Shown: piece after piece, positions 9,722-18,494 of the stretch | Layout: the number at the start of each line of letters is the position of its first letter | Numbering within the stretch: position 1 is the stretch's first letter | Origin: Actinomyces sp. ICM47 | Lineage (GTDB): Bacteria > Actinomycetota > Actinomycetes > Actinomycetales > Actinomycetaceae | Reading direction: 5' to 3' | Length of the DNA: 64,000 bases | Assembly: GCF_000278725.1 (NCBI RefSeq) | Contig: NZ_ALCA01000100.1 | Span: forward strand, 1 to 64,000 | Program-made: the position numbers and the translations under genes | The notes under the pieces: model-generated | Databases searched by the model: none | Seen by the model: only the letters and a program-made list of their open reading frames with translations | What the model was told of the DNA's origin: nothing

Positions 9722-10629
9722 TGCTTGGACTCCCAAGAAATACCCGGCAGCGCCCACGCAAAAATGAAGTAGGCGACCGGCGCGCTCATGAGCAGCGCGT
9801 CCACTCGGTCGAGAACACCACCGTGCCCGGGCAGAATCTTCGACATGTCTTTCAGGCCCGCCTCACGCTTAATGAGCGACTCCGTGAGATCACCCATCGT
9901 GCCCACAAACGCAATCGAGATGCCGGCGATGATTCCCCACCACCAGGCGGCACCCAACCACCACAGGCCAACCGTTCCCACGCCGACCGCAGTCAGCGCC
10001 GAACCGGCAAAACCCTCCCACGACTTCTTCGGAGAAAGCGCAGGTGCCATCGGGTGCTTACCGAACAGAACACCGGCAGCCCAGCCGCCCGTATCATTGG
10101 CGATCACCATCAACTCGAAAACCACGAACACCCACGGGTTACGCCACGCGGCGAGCATAAGCACCACGAACGAGGCCAGGAACGGCACATACGCCGCCGT
10201 GAACGTCGTCGAGACGACATCACTCATCCTCGATTCCTGACGCCGATCCAGCAGACGCCACGCAGCGCACACGAACACCGTGATGTAGAGAGCGAAGAGC
10301 ATTCCCTCGCTGCCGAGCCACCACGCGCACGTCACCATGCCGATCGCACCCACGTACAGCGGTGTCACAGCCAGGGTGATGCCCATGCGCACAAACGCGC
10401 CAGCCAACTCCCAAATGCCCACCAGACACACGAATGCAATAACACCTACGAATGCGGGCAGCGACGTAAACAGGGGAACCGCGACAGCGGCGATCAGAAC
10501 GACCGCCGTCGTGATTGCCTGCGCAAGATTACGACCCGCCTTCCCCGTGGCCCCACTCGCGGGATGATTATCGCGCGTGGGACCAGGGGAAAAGATACGA
10601 GCCAGCAGTGAAGGATCCGTTGACGCCAT
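9718..10629 (-). CDS. cdsA: Phosphatidate cytidylyltransferase (CDP-diacylglycerol synthase)
   Basis: Integral membrane enzyme that makes CDP-diacylglycerol from phosphatidate and CTP, the precursor of all phospholipids. The family signature is complete near the C-terminus: [20 protein letters not shown] followed by GVLDRVD. Multiple hydrophobic segments precede it, starting at about residue 38. 303 residues. The ATG overlaps the frr stop as TGATG, so translation is probably coupled. The first 35 residues are hydrophilic and unconserved. Confidence 0.95.
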   Translation of the reverse strand: MASTDPSLLARIFSPGPTRDNHPASGATGKAGRNLAQAITTAVVLIAAVAVPLFTSLPAFVGVIAFVCLVGIWELAGAFVRMGITLAVTPLYVGAIGMVTCAWWLGSEGMLFALYITVFVCAAWRLLDRRQESRMSDVVSTTFTAAYVPFLASFVVLMLAAWRNPWVFVVFELMVIANDTGGWAAGVLFGKHPMAPALSPKKSWEGFAGSALTAVGVGTVGLWWLGAAWWWGIIAGISIAFVGTMGDLTESLIKREAGLKDMSKILPGHGGVLDRVDALLMSAPVAYFIFAWALPGISWESKH

Positions 10630-11186
10630 CAGATCGTCAGCAGTTCGCTTTCCTTCGTCGCGAGCATCTTGTCGATCTGCTCAGTGTGGGCCTTAGTCGT
10701 CGAGTCAAGGTGCTTCTCTGCGCGCTCGACGTCGTCCTCGGAAGCCTCGCCGTCCTTCTTGAGGCGATCAAGCTGATCCTTGGCCTTACGACGCACACCG
10801 CGCACGGACACGCGGCCGTCCTCGGCCTTGCTCTTAGCCTGCTTCACGTACTCCTTACGGCGCTCCTCGGTCAGAGCGGGCAGAACGACGCGCACAACGT
10901 TGCCGTCGTCGGTCGGGTTCACACCCAGGTCGGACTCGCGCAGCGTGCGGATGATCTCCTGGGTCGCCGTACGGTCGAAGGGCGAGATGAGGACCGTGCG
11001 AGCCTCGGGAATCTGGAAGCTCGCAAGCTGCTGCATCGGCGTGGGTGCGCCGTAGTAGTCCACCAGCAGCTGCTCGAACATCGAAGACGTCGCGCGTCCC
11101 GTGCGGATGTTCGTGAACTCGTGGCGGGCCGCCTCGACGGCCTTGTCCATCTTTTCCTCAGCTTCGAGGAGGATATCGTCGATCAC
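10629..11186 (-). CDS. frr: Ribosome recycling factor
   Basis: Splits post-termination ribosomes together with EF-G. The sequence matches the family along its length: FTNIRTGRATSSMFEQLLVD near residue 25 and the coiled-coil hairpin KDQLDRLKKDGEASEDDVER near the end. 185 residues, exactly the usual size. Starts with GTG at 11186, preceded by AAGGAG at six bases. It opens the overlapping run frr-cdsA-rlmN and onward; pyrH lies 38 bp upstream on the same strand. Confidence 0.97.
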   Translation of the reverse strand: MIDDILLEAEEKMDKAVEAARHEFTNIRTGRATSSMFEQLLVDYYGAPTPMQQLASFQIPEARTVLISPFDRTATQEIIRTLRESDLGVNPTDDGNVVRVVLPALTEERRKEYVKQAKSKAEDGRVSVRGVRRKAKDQLDRLKKDGEASEDDVERAEKHLDSTTKAHTEQIDKMLATKESELLTI

Positions 11187-11224
11187 TATGTGCTCCTTAA
11201 CGTCAGTGGTCTGTGAAGGTTATA

Positions 11225-11935
11225 TCACGCCGTCACTAGGGTACCGATTTCATCGCCCATCAGCGCGCGGGTAACAGCCCCGTCTTCGCCCATGCCGAAA
11301 ATACGAGTCGTCAGACCATTCTCGCGGCACAGCGCCAGCGCCGAGCCATCGATCACCTTCAGGTCACGGCGCAGGGCCTCCGAGTAGGTCAACGTGTCAA
11401 AGCGGCGCGCATCGGGATTCTTATTCGGGTCATCGTCGTAGACGCCGTCCACGCCGTTCTTAGCGACGAGCAGCTCATCACAGTGAATCTCCAGGGCACG
11501 CTGGGCAGAGACAGTATCAGTCGAGAAGTACGGCAGACCAGCACCAGCGCCGAAGACAACGACGCGCCCCTTCTCCAGGTGACGAATCGCGCGCAGCGGC
11601 AGGTAGGGTTCGGCAACCTGGGCCATCGTGATCGCCGTCTGGACGCGAGCGGGCACGCCGGTCTGGTCGATGAAATCCTGCAGGGCGAGGGCGTTCATGA
11701 CGGTACCGAGCATCCCCATGTAGTCCGCGCGCGAACGCTCCAGACCCTCGCGGGCAAGCTGAGCACCGCGGAAGAAGTTACCGCCGCCGACAACGATTGC
11801 AACCTGGACGCCCTCACGTACGGCCGTGGCCACCTGCTCAGCGATGTTGCGAACGACCTTGGGATCCAAGCCGATCGATCCACCTCCGAATGCCTCTCCG
11901 GAAAGCTTGAGCAAAACGCGGCGCTTCGTCGACAT
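11225..11935 (-). CDS. pyrH: Uridylate kinase
   Basis: UMP kinase of pyrimidine nucleotide synthesis, amino-acid kinase fold. Visible motifs are [12 protein letters not shown] at the N-terminus, [11 protein letters not shown], and [12 protein letters not shown]. The longest frame begins at 12037, but the ATG at 11935 has AAGGAG seven bases upstream and gives the family N-terminus ([14 protein letters not shown]) and 236 residues. The neighbours tsf and frr are the common bacterial arrangement. A terminator follows tsf between the two, so pyrH probably has its own promoter. Confidence 0.96.
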   Translation of the reverse strand: MSTKRRVLLKLSGEAFGGGSIGLDPKVVRNIAEQVATAVREGVQVAIVVGGGNFFRGAQLAREGLERSRADYMGMLGTVMNALALQDFIDQTGVPARVQTAITMAQVAEPYLPLRAIRHLEKGRVVVFGAGAGLPYFSTDTVSAQRALEIHCDELLVAKNGVDGVYDDDPNKNPDARRFDTLTYSEALRRDLKVIDGSALALCRENGLTTRIFGMGEDGAVTRALMGDEIGTLVTA

Positions 11936-12002
11936 GACGCTTCTCCTTTTTAACGGCCCTGGGTGGGCGGAACGGTTAGTAACCATACTACCTGGTAAAA
12001 GT

Positions 12003-12034
12003 GAAGCGGCCCCGCCGGTGGGCGGAGCCGCTTC
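12003..12034 (-). terminator. Intrinsic terminator after tsf
   Basis: GAAGCGGC pairs with GCCGCTTC, continued by an almost perfect inner CCGCC/GGCGG stem around a 4-base loop. On the minus strand the hairpin is followed by ACTTTTACC, a short U-tract. It lies 31 bp after the tsf stop. Confidence 0.8.
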
Positions 12035-12065
12035 CAACTGTCAGCAAGCTGACGACGTCACCAGA

Positions 12066-12893
12066 TCAGGCACCCACGTGCACGCGCACGAAGTTGGTGA
12101 CCGTGGCACCGGCCTCCTTGAGGACCTGGCCGACGGACTTCGAGGGGTCACGGGCGAAGGCCTGGTCAACAAGGCAGTTGTCCTTGAAGAAGGCGTTCAG
12201 GCGGCCCTCAACAATCTTGGGAACGATGTTGGCGGGCTTACCTTCCTCGAGCGTGATCTTTTCGAGGGTAGCGCGCTCCTTGTCGAGCACGTCGGCGGGA
12301 ACCGAATCGCGATCAAGGTAGGCGGGCATGTAAGCGGCAACGTGCATCGCGATGTCGTGGGCAACGGACTTGCCAGCGGCATCGGTAACGACGAAGACGC
12401 CAACCTGCGGGGGCAGGTCGGGGTTCGTCTGGTGCAGGTAGAGGTCAACGTTCTCGCCCTCAACGCGCACGATGCGGCCAACCTGGAGCTTCTCGCCGAT
12501 GATGGCGGCGAAGGCGTCCAGGCGATCCTTGACGGTGCCCTCGCCCATGGGGGCGGCGAGCAGTGCGTCCAGGTCGGCAGCCTTGGAGGCGACGGCGGCG
12601 GCCAGGACCTCGTTGGAGAAGTCGATGAACTTCTGGTTCTTGGCGACGAAGTCGGTCTCCGAGTTGACCTCGACCAGCACGCCGACGGTGCCGTCGGTCT
12701 GAGCGGCCAGCAGGCCGGCGGAGGCCTGGCGGCCCTCGCGCTTGGACAGGGACTTCAGGCCCTTCAGGCGGATGATCTCGAGGGCCTTCTCGGCGTCGCC
12801 GTTGGCCTCGGTCAGAGCCTTCTTGACATCCATCATGCCGGCGCCGGTCTGCTCACGCAGCGCCTTCACATCTGCAGCGGTGAAATTCGCCAT
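12066..12893 (-). CDS. tsf: Elongation factor Ts
   Basis: Nucleotide exchange factor for EF-Tu. The N-terminal UBA-like block TAADVKALREQTGAGMMDVK and EVNSETDFVAKN in the dimerisation domain are diagnostic. 275 residues, normal. GAGAGGAA precedes the ATG. It follows rpsB by 26 bp and forms the classical rpsB-tsf operon, closed by the hairpin described at 12003-12034. Confidence 0.97.
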   Translation of the reverse strand: MANFTAADVKALREQTGAGMMDVKKALTEANGDAEKALEIIRLKGLKSLSKREGRQASAGLLAAQTDGTVGVLVEVNSETDFVAKNQKFIDFSNEVLAAAVASKAADLDALLAAPMGEGTVKDRLDAFAAIIGEKLQVGRIVRVEGENVDLYLHQTNPDLPPQVGVFVVTDAAGKSVAHDIAMHVAAYMPAYLDRDSVPADVLDKERATLEKITLEEGKPANIVPKIVEGRLNAFFKDNCLVDQAFARDPSKSVGQVLKEAGATVTNFVRVHVGA

Positions 12894-12919
12894 CGGATGA
12901 TTCCTCTCAGTTAAAACGT

Positions 12920-13747
12920 TCAGTCCTGCTTGGTGGCCGACTCTTCGGCAACCTCGGCGGCGGCTTCGTCAGCCTTGACCTCGCCCTCGAGGAGCTCGCG
13001 CTCCCACTCAGCCAGCGGCTCAGCAGCGCTCTCTTCGCCCTTGCCCTTGCGGACGTCGGAACGGGCGATCAGGCCCTCAGCGACGGCGTCGGCGATCACG
13101 CGGGTGAGCAGCGCGACGGCGCGGATAGCGTCGTCGTTGCCGGGGATACGGTAGTCGACCTCGTCCGGATCAGCGTTGGTGTCCAGGATGGCGACGATCG
13201 GGATGCGCAGCTTGCGAGCCTCGGAGACCGCGAGGTGCTCCTTCTTGGGGTCGACGATCCACACGGCCGAGGGAACCTTGGTCATGTCGCGGATGCCGCC
13301 CAGGGTACGCGAGAGCTTGTCCTTCTCGCGGCGCATCATGAGCAGTTCCTTCTTGGTGTGACCGGAGGAGGCCACGTCATCGAAGTCGATCTGCTCGAGT
13401 TCCTTCAGGCGCTGCAGACGGGTGGCAACGGTGGAGAAGTTGGTGAGCATGCCGCCGAGCCAGCGGTGGTTCACGTAGGGCATGCCGACGCGCTGGGCCT
13501 GCTCGGCCACGGCTTCCTGGGCCTGCTTCTTGGTGCCGACGAAGAGCAGGGTGCCGCCGTGGGCAACGGTCTGCTTCACGAAGTCGAAAGCGATATCGAT
13601 GTCAGCAATGGTCTGCTGCAGGTCGATGATGTAGATGCCGTTGCGCTCGGTGAGGATGAAGCGCTTCATCTTCGGGTTCCAACGGCGAGTCTGGTGGCCG
13701 AAGTGGACACCGGACTCGAGGAGCTGACGCATGGTAACGACTGCCAT
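12920..13747 (-). CDS. rpsB: 30S ribosomal protein S2
   Basis: Small-subunit protein S2. The start [20 protein letters not shown] and the block [19 protein letters not shown] are diagnostic. 275 residues including an acidic, Ala/Glu-rich tail of about 25 residues, a common actinobacterial feature. AAAGGA lies upstream of the ATG. First gene of the rpsB-tsf operon. The 200 bp upstream are untranslated and could hold a leader; no known leader motif could be identified by eye. Confidence 0.97.
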   Translation of the reverse strand: MAVVTMRQLLESGVHFGHQTRRWNPKMKRFILTERNGIYIIDLQQTIADIDIAFDFVKQTVAHGGTLLFVGTKKQAQEAVAEQAQRVGMPYVNHRWLGGMLTNFSTVATRLQRLKELEQIDFDDVASSGHTKKELLMMRREKDKLSRTLGGIRDMTKVPSAVWIVDPKKEHLAVSEARKLRIPIVAILDTNADPDEVDYRIPGNDDAIRAVALLTRVIADAVAEGLIARSDVRKGKGEESAAEPLAEWERELLEGEVKADEAAAEVAEESATKQD

Positions 13748-14167
13748 GGTTCGTCCTTTCCCCGCAAGTCGCGAGTGATCAGTGGGGTTTCCCCCGGGTT
13801 ATCGGTTTGCTGTGCGCAGTGCGCACCCTGGTGCCATGACCGGCGACCATCCCCGTAGGGACCGAAGCCACCGCGTCTCGCCGCCCTTTGGTTGCCCGTG
13901 GACGTGCGATAAATGGCACGCGAAGTCACCTGCACGAAACAAGTGCCCGGCCATCTTACCTCACCGCCGCACACTCTCCTGTGACAGGAGGGGTGTGAGT
14001 GTGCTGACTTTCATACGGATAGACGAGGCCTGGGTCAGCTTGGTCGATCGCGCACAGTCGGCGGTGGGTGCGGGTCGTTATCCACAGGGGTCCGAACGTG
14101 TCGCGGCCTGTCCACAGGCTCGCCGTTCTGAGTGGTCCTGTCGGTTCGGTGAGCGCAGGGTGGAGAG
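13748..14167. other. Divergent intergenic region rpsB / M23-like gene
   Basis: 420 bp without a convincing gene. It must carry the rpsB promoter and leader on the minus side and the promoter of the M23-like gene on the plus side. At 13970-13997 there is an imperfect hairpin (CTCCTG/CAGGAG core, one bulged G). At 14079 and 14109 lie two TATCCACAGG-type boxes exactly 30 bp apart, with an in-phase CACAG remnant at 14053-14057. No clear -35/-10 pair was found for rpsB. Confidence 0.6.
14079..14118 (+). repeat. TATCCACAGG boxes at 30-bp spacing, locus 1
   Basis: Boxes TATCCACAGG at 14079-14088 and TGTCCACAGG at 14109-14118. The first, with the T before it, reads TTATCCACA, a textbook DnaA-box sequence. 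One more period upstream the CACAG core is still in phase (14053-14057), and one period downstream TGTC is in phase (14139-14142). The boxes point toward the M23-like gene that starts at 14168. Confidence 0.6.
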
Positions 14168-14686
14168 ATGAACTCGTTACGCTGTTGCCGCCGTCTGCTG
14201 CGCGCCGTTCTCCTCGTCTCTCTGTCGTACTGTCTTCTACTTGTCATGTGCGCACCCGCTGGGTCTGCGCAGCATCGTGAGCGTTGGCAGTGGCCAACGC
14301 TTTCCCCCGTTCCCGTCGCCTCTTCGTTCGCACCGCCCGTCCACGATTGGCTGCCTGGAAGGCGCGGTGTCACCCTGACGTATCCGGGCGGATCACCCGT
14401 GTACGCGTGCGCCTCCGGAACGGTGACGTTCGCGGGCCAGGTCGGCGGGCGCGGGGTTATCTCGATCCAGCACGAGACGCGCGGGCACACCATCTGGTCG
14501 ACCTATCTACCGGTGACGCCGAGCGTGAGCGTCGGAGATACAGTCACGATGGGCGCGCAGATCGGCGCTGTCGAGGAAGGATCGCAGACCCTGCACTGGG
14601 GAGCGAAGACAGGACCGAAAACGTACGTTGATCCGATCCGGTTGACGGTCGACAGGCCGCGGCTCCTGCCCTGGGATGGGAGCTGA
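14168..14686 (+). CDS. Exported LytM/M23-fold protein, catalytically degenerate
   Basis: 172 residues with an N-terminal signal peptide (basic RRLLRA, hydrophobic core to about residue 33). The rest follows the M23 peptidase fold, but the metal site is eroded. The usual HRGVDL-type motif reads RRGVTL (His to Arg, Asp to Thr). The usual Y-x-HL motif reads TYLPVT without the His. Only the last His, in LHWGAK, remains. It therefore probably binds peptidoglycan or activates a partner rather than cutting it. An M23-like gene beside rpsB is also found in M. tuberculosis (Rv2891), as I recall. A repeat array lies just upstream. Confidence 0.8.
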   Translation: MNSLRCCRRLLRAVLLVSLSYCLLLVMCAPAGSAQHRERWQWPTLSPVPVASSFAPPVHDWLPGRRGVTLTYPGGSPVYACASGTVTFAGQVGGRGVISIQHETRGHTIWSTYLPVTPSVSVGDTVTMGAQIGAVEEGSQTLHWGAKTGPKTYVDPIRLTVDRPRLLPWDGS

Positions 14687-14693
14687 CAAGAAC

Positions 14694-14718
14694 CCGTCGC
14701 GTCCCATGGGCGCGACGG
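14694..14718 (+). terminator. Possible terminator after the M23-like gene
   Basis: Perfect 8-bp stem CCGTCGCG/CGCGACGG with a self-complementary loop, 7 bp after the stop codon. There is no U-tract on either side, so it may only stabilise the 3' end. Confidence 0.45.
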
Positions 14719-14871
14719 TGACTCGAGCGGGGCAGCGCGGGGCTTGTAGGGCCTGGCCGTGCATCTGACGACGTGCCAAGCGCCGCTCTCTGCGCGGTTG
14801 TGAGCGGGCGGGCAGGCCCCGCGCCGCCCACAACGCGGGGGTTGGAAGCGCCAGGCTCGTGGGTGCGTGTG

Positions 14872-15783
14872 TCAGGCACGGGGGTGGGCACGCTGGTAGA
14901 TGGCGCTGAGCCTGGCTGTATCGACGTGGGTGTAGCGCTGGGTCGTCACCAGGGAGGCGTGGCCCAGCATTTCCTGGACGGCGCGCAGGTCGGCTCCGCC
15001 CTGGAGGAGGTGGGTGGCCGTCGAGTGGCGCAGTCCGTGGGGCGCAATGTCATGTACTCCGGCCTTCGCGGCCATTCGATGGACCATGGAGCGAACAACA
15101 CGCGGATCAATGCGCCCGCCTCGGTCTCCGAGGAAGAGCGCGCTGCCGCTGGTCTCCCCAGCCAACTGAGGTCGGCCTCGTACGAGCCAGTGATCGAGGG
15201 CGTCCTCGGCAGGCGGACCGTAGGGAACGACGCGCTCCTTGTTGCCTTTACCAAGGACGCGGACGGTCAGTGCCTCTCGATTGAGTGAGGACACGTCGAG
15301 CGCGCACACCTCTGAGACACGCAGCCCACACGCGTATGTGAGTTCGAGGATCGCCCATGCGCGCATCTGCGAGGGGCCGCCGGTCAGCGCCTCAGACTTG
15401 GCGAGGTTAATGAGGGTACGCGCGTCGGACTCGTCGAGGGGCGTGGGTAGACGTTGATCGGCACGAGGGCCGGAGAGAGCGGCTGCCGGGTCGCTCGGCA
15501 GTATTTCTTCTCGCACGGCCCATGCGGTGAAGTTACGAACGGCTGCCGTATGACGAGCGATCGTCGAGCGCGCTCCCCCGTGTACCAGCGTGTCGGCGAG
15601 CCATGAACGGATACGGCGCTGCGTGAGGGCATGCGCGAACTCGCCGGCGGGTGCATCCCAACCGATTCCTAGGTAGTCCAGGAGAGCACGCAGGTCACCC
15701 AGGTAGGCGTCTACGGTGTGCTCGCTCATCCGCCTGCCCACACGCAGGTATTCACCCCACTGGTCCCCCACGCTCTCACTCAT
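14872..15783 (-). CDS. xerC: Tyrosine recombinase XerC
   Basis: Site-specific recombinase that resolves chromosome dimers at dif during division. N-terminal SAM-like core-binding domain (about residues 1-95), then the catalytic domain with the conserved Arg in YACGLRVSEVCAL, HGLRHSTATHLLQGG, LGHASLVTTQRYTHV (nucleophilic Tyr). 303 residues, normal for Xer proteins and no sign of phage origin. It follows dprA by 4 bp on the same strand, as in M. tuberculosis (Rv2894c near dprA). TAGGAT ends six bases before the ATG, so it may also have its own leaderless promoter overlapping the dprA stop. Confidence 0.93.
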   Translation of the reverse strand: MSESVGDQWGEYLRVGRRMSEHTVDAYLGDLRALLDYLGIGWDAPAGEFAHALTQRRIRSWLADTLVHGGARSTIARHTAAVRNFTAWAVREEILPSDPAAALSGPRADQRLPTPLDESDARTLINLAKSEALTGGPSQMRAWAILELTYACGLRVSEVCALDVSSLNREALTVRVLGKGNKERVVPYGPPAEDALDHWLVRGRPQLAGETSGSALFLGDRGGRIDPRVVRSMVHRMAAKAGVHDIAPHGLRHSTATHLLQGGADLRAVQEMLGHASLVTTQRYTHVDTARLSAIYQRAHPRA

Positions 15784-15787
15784 GCGT

Positions 15788-16957
15788 TCATCCTACGGTG
15801 TCGCTCCCCCGCCTGCGGGACCACCCGCGCGTCGAGCTAGTGACGAGGCCAGCGACTGTTAAGTCCATGAGGGCACGATTCACTTCGTCTCGTCCAAGTC
15901 CAGCGGATGCGCAGATCGCGGGTACGCCAGCGGGAGCGCTGCGTGGAAGCGCCTCCCACACGCGGCGGGCGATAGGTGGCAGTGCATCGATGCCGTGGTC
16001 TTCCTCAACTGGCATTCCGAACAGCGTCGCCTCAGCGTCGACGTCGAGGGGACCGGCCAGCTCGGCAGCATCGCGCCCGTCTCGAATGATTGTCGCGCCG
16101 TTGCGCGCCAGCTCGAGGCATCCCACCGACATGGGGGCATCGACCGCGCCGGGCACGGCACCGAGTTCCCGACCGCAGCTCATCGCCCACCGGGCCGTCG
16201 CCAGTGCTCCCGAGCGCGCCCCTGCCTCGACGACGATGGTTGCGGCGCTCCACGCGGCGATCAGCCGGTTGCGGGTGAGGAAACGCCATTTCGCAGGCCG
16301 GGCGGTGGGAGACACCTCTGAAATGAGTACACCGCCCCCAGCCGTCATTGCTCGGAAGTCGGGGATGTGACACGCCGGGTAGGGGTTGAGAACGCCACCC
16401 GCCAGGATGGCGACCGTCGCCCCACCACCCGCCATCGCGCCTCTGTGCGCTTCGATGTCGATGCCGATGGCACCGCCCGACACGACGGTATACCCCGAGC
16501 GCGCTAGGTGATAGGCCATGTTTCGGGCACACCTGCCGCCAGCTCCGGTCGATGCACGAGCTCCGATGATCGACACGCACCCATCACTGCTGGAATCACT
16601 GGGCAGAGTCCCGAGGTACCACAGGCCGAGCGGTTCATCGTCACCCAGGCAGGAGAGCTGCGAGGGCCACCGAGGATCCGACGGCGACACAAAACCCCCT
16701 CCAGCCCGCTCAACGCGGGCAAGGTCCTGATCGACATCAACCTCGTGCACGCGCGCTTGCCACCGATTCCACTGCGTGAACCAGTCCGTTCTCGCATGGG
16801 CGGCAAGCAGTGAGGGCACGCCCGCCCAGGACCCTTGGAGCCATTCGCGACCCGCTCGATCCCCGAGGACTGATCGCACAACGCGCGCTGCGGGGTCGGC
16901 GGGTTCGGAGATGGCGGACCACCAGGCACCCTCCCAGATGTCATCATCAGTTGTCAT
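15788..16957 (-). CDS. dprA: DNA-processing protein DprA
   Basis: Binds incoming single-stranded DNA and loads RecA during natural transformation. The Rossmann-like core reads VSIIGARASTGAGGRCARNM, then TVVSGGAIGIDIEAHRGA (SGGAxGID motif), and PARPAKWRFLTRNRLIA. A C-terminal winged-helix-like segment follows (VWEALPRSAPAGVPAIC). The longest frame starts at 17257 inside comM, but the ATG at 16957 (MTTDDDIWEGA) gives the natural 389 residues and overlaps the comM end by 11 bp. With comM and yraN it forms the usual actinobacterial DNA-processing operon. Whether this organism is transformable is not shown here. Confidence 0.93.
   Translation of the reverse strand: MTTDDDIWEGAWWSAISEPADPAARVVRSVLGDRAGREWLQGSWAGVPSLLAAHARTDWFTQWNRWQARVHEVDVDQDLARVERAGGGFVSPSDPRWPSQLSCLGDDEPLGLWYLGTLPSDSSSDGCVSIIGARASTGAGGRCARNMAYHLARSGYTVVSGGAIGIDIEAHRGAMAGGGATVAILAGGVLNPYPACHIPDFRAMTAGGGVLISEVSPTARPAKWRFLTRNRLIAAWSAATIVVEAGARSGALATARWAMSCGRELGAVPGAVDAPMSVGCLELARNGATIIRDGRDAAELAGPLDVDAEATLFGMPVEEDHGIDALPPIARRVWEALPRSAPAGVPAICASAGLGRDEVNRALMDLTVAGLVTSSTRGWSRRRGSDTVG
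15790..15795 (-). promoter_or_regulatory. -10 element of a possible leaderless xerC promoter
   Basis: TAGGAT on the minus strand followed by six bases and the xerC ATG. The TAG of the hexamer is the dprA stop codon. AGGA inside it could instead serve as a ribosome-binding site, so the call is ambiguous. Confidence 0.4.
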
Positions 16958-18494
16958 GATCGTGTCCGTTCCGCAGCTGCTGCGCTGCAACGATGTGGTC
17001 AATTGTCGGGTGAGGGGCACCGTCCAGATCAGCGAGCGTCCATGCCAGCCGAAGCATTCGGTCGATGCCTCGCATTGACGACGCCCCAGCGTCGACGAGT
17101 CGGTCGAGCTGAGCCACCAGGTCGGCGTCGATGCCGGAGTTCCGCCTGATCCATGCCCCGGGCAGTTGCGCGTTGCAGTGCCACGGCGTGTCGGCCAGTC
17201 GGTGTCGTGCTCGTTCACGCGCGACCACCACCCGCTCCCGGATGGTCGCCGAGTCACGCGAGTCCCCTATCGCCATGTCCGCGCGGGTCGGGGTGTGCAC
17301 GTCGATGCGAATGTCCATGCGGTCCAGCAACGGTCCGGACAGGCGAGCCATGTAGCGACGCCGCGCGATAGACGAGCAGGTGCAGCGACGTCCACCACTC
17401 CTCCCTCCGCACGGGCACGGGTTGGATGCCATGACCAGCTGAAACGAGGCTGGATAGCGCGCGTGGATACCCGAGCGGTGCAGGTTGACAGCACCCGATT
17501 CCATGGGTTCACGCAGGGAGTCGAGAACGGAAGGCGCAAACTCGGCAGCCTCATCCAGGAACAGAATCCCACCGTGGGCCAGCGATGCCGCGCCCGGCGT
17601 GAGGGTTCGAGAGCCGCCACCGATGAGCGCAGCCATCGTCACCGAGTGGTGGGGTGCCTGGAACGGAGGACGCGTGACGAGAGCCGTGCCCGTCGGGACG
17701 AGGCCGGCGACAGAGTGCAGGGACGTGGTGACCAGGGCGGTGTCCGGGTCCAGGTCGGGCAAAATTGTGGGAAGGCGCGAGGCGAGCATTGTCTTGCCAG
17801 AGCCTGGCTCGCCCAGCAGAAACACGTGGTGTCCTCCCGCAGCGGCGACTTCCATGGCTGCAACGGCATCGGGCTGGCCGCGAACATCCGCCATGTCGAG
17901 GATCGAGACATCCTCCGCGGAACAATCCCGGCGGCGCACGCCCAGGTGCCCATGAAAGGGCGCTTTGATTGCCTCTCCCCCAGCCCATGCGATCATATCC
18001 GCGAGGTGTTCGAAGGCAATGACCTCGATCCCTGAGACCAGCTGCGCCTCGCGCGCGCAGGCGGAGGGGACGATGACGCGGCGCACCCCGAGCGAACGAG
18101 CAGACAGCACGGCGGGCAGTACCCCTCGCACGGGTTGAATGCTCCCGTCGAGGGCCAGTTCTCCGACGATGACGCTGTCCTCGAAGGCTCTGGGCAACAC
18201 CAGGCCGGTCGCCAGCGCAATGGACGAGGCGATGGCTAGGTCAAAGACGGACCCCGACTTTGGGATGCCTGCTGGGGAAAGATTGACGGTGATGCGCTGA
18301 TCCAGCACGTCCAATCCGCAGGACTCGAAGGCGGCGCGCACACGGTCGCGCGCCTCGCGAACCGATGTGTCCAGCAGTCCGACGAGCGTGAAGGCCACGA
18401 GGCCAGCCCCCGCGTAAGTCTCAACATCGACCAAGTGCCCCTCAATGCCGACAACACTCATCGAGTAGGTACGCGCAAGACCCGGCCCGCTCAT
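16947..18494 (-). CDS. comM: YifB/ComM-family Mg-chelatase-like AAA+ ATPase
   Basis: AAA+ helicase that extends branch migration during transformation in species where it was studied. The N-terminal ChlI-like domain (LVGLLDTSVREARDRV, VNLSPAGIPKSGSVFDL) is followed by Walker A GEPGSGKTM near residue 230, Walker B GILFLDEAAEF, and a C-terminal Mg-chelatase domain with four Cys (CPCGG and RRCTCS), probably a zinc site. 515 residues, full length. The ATG overlaps the yraN stop as ATGA. It links yraN and dprA in one transcription unit. Confidence 0.95.
   Translation of the reverse strand: MSGPGLARTYSMSVVGIEGHLVDVETYAGAGLVAFTLVGLLDTSVREARDRVRAAFESCGLDVLDQRITVNLSPAGIPKSGSVFDLAIASSIALATGLVLPRAFEDSVIVGELALDGSIQPVRGVLPAVLSARSLGVRRVIVPSACAREAQLVSGIEVIAFEHLADMIAWAGGEAIKAPFHGHLGVRRRDCSAEDVSILDMADVRGQPDAVAAMEVAAAGGHHVFLLGEPGSGKTMLASRLPTILPDLDPDTALVTTSLHSVAGLVPTGTALVTRPPFQAPHHSVTMAALIGGGSRTLTPGAASLAHGGILFLDEAAEFAPSVLDSLREPMESGAVNLHRSGIHARYPASFQLVMASNPCPCGGRSGGRRCTCSSIARRRYMARLSGPLLDRMDIRIDVHTPTRADMAIGDSRDSATIRERVVVARERARHRLADTPWHCNAQLPGAWIRRNSGIDADLVAQLDRLVDAGASSMRGIDRMLRLAWTLADLDGAPHPTIDHIVAAQQLRNGHDHDN

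Noticed and set aside
14079-14118. Replication origin with DnaA boxes
   Set aside because: One box is a perfect DnaA sequence, but there is no AT-rich unwinding region and no dnaA, dnaN or rpmH nearby; the boxes are too few. A DnaA-binding regulatory role stays possible.
14872-15783. xerC as a phage or integron integrase
   Set aside because: Length, motif set and position behind dprA fit the housekeeping XerC; no attachment site or phage genes are near.
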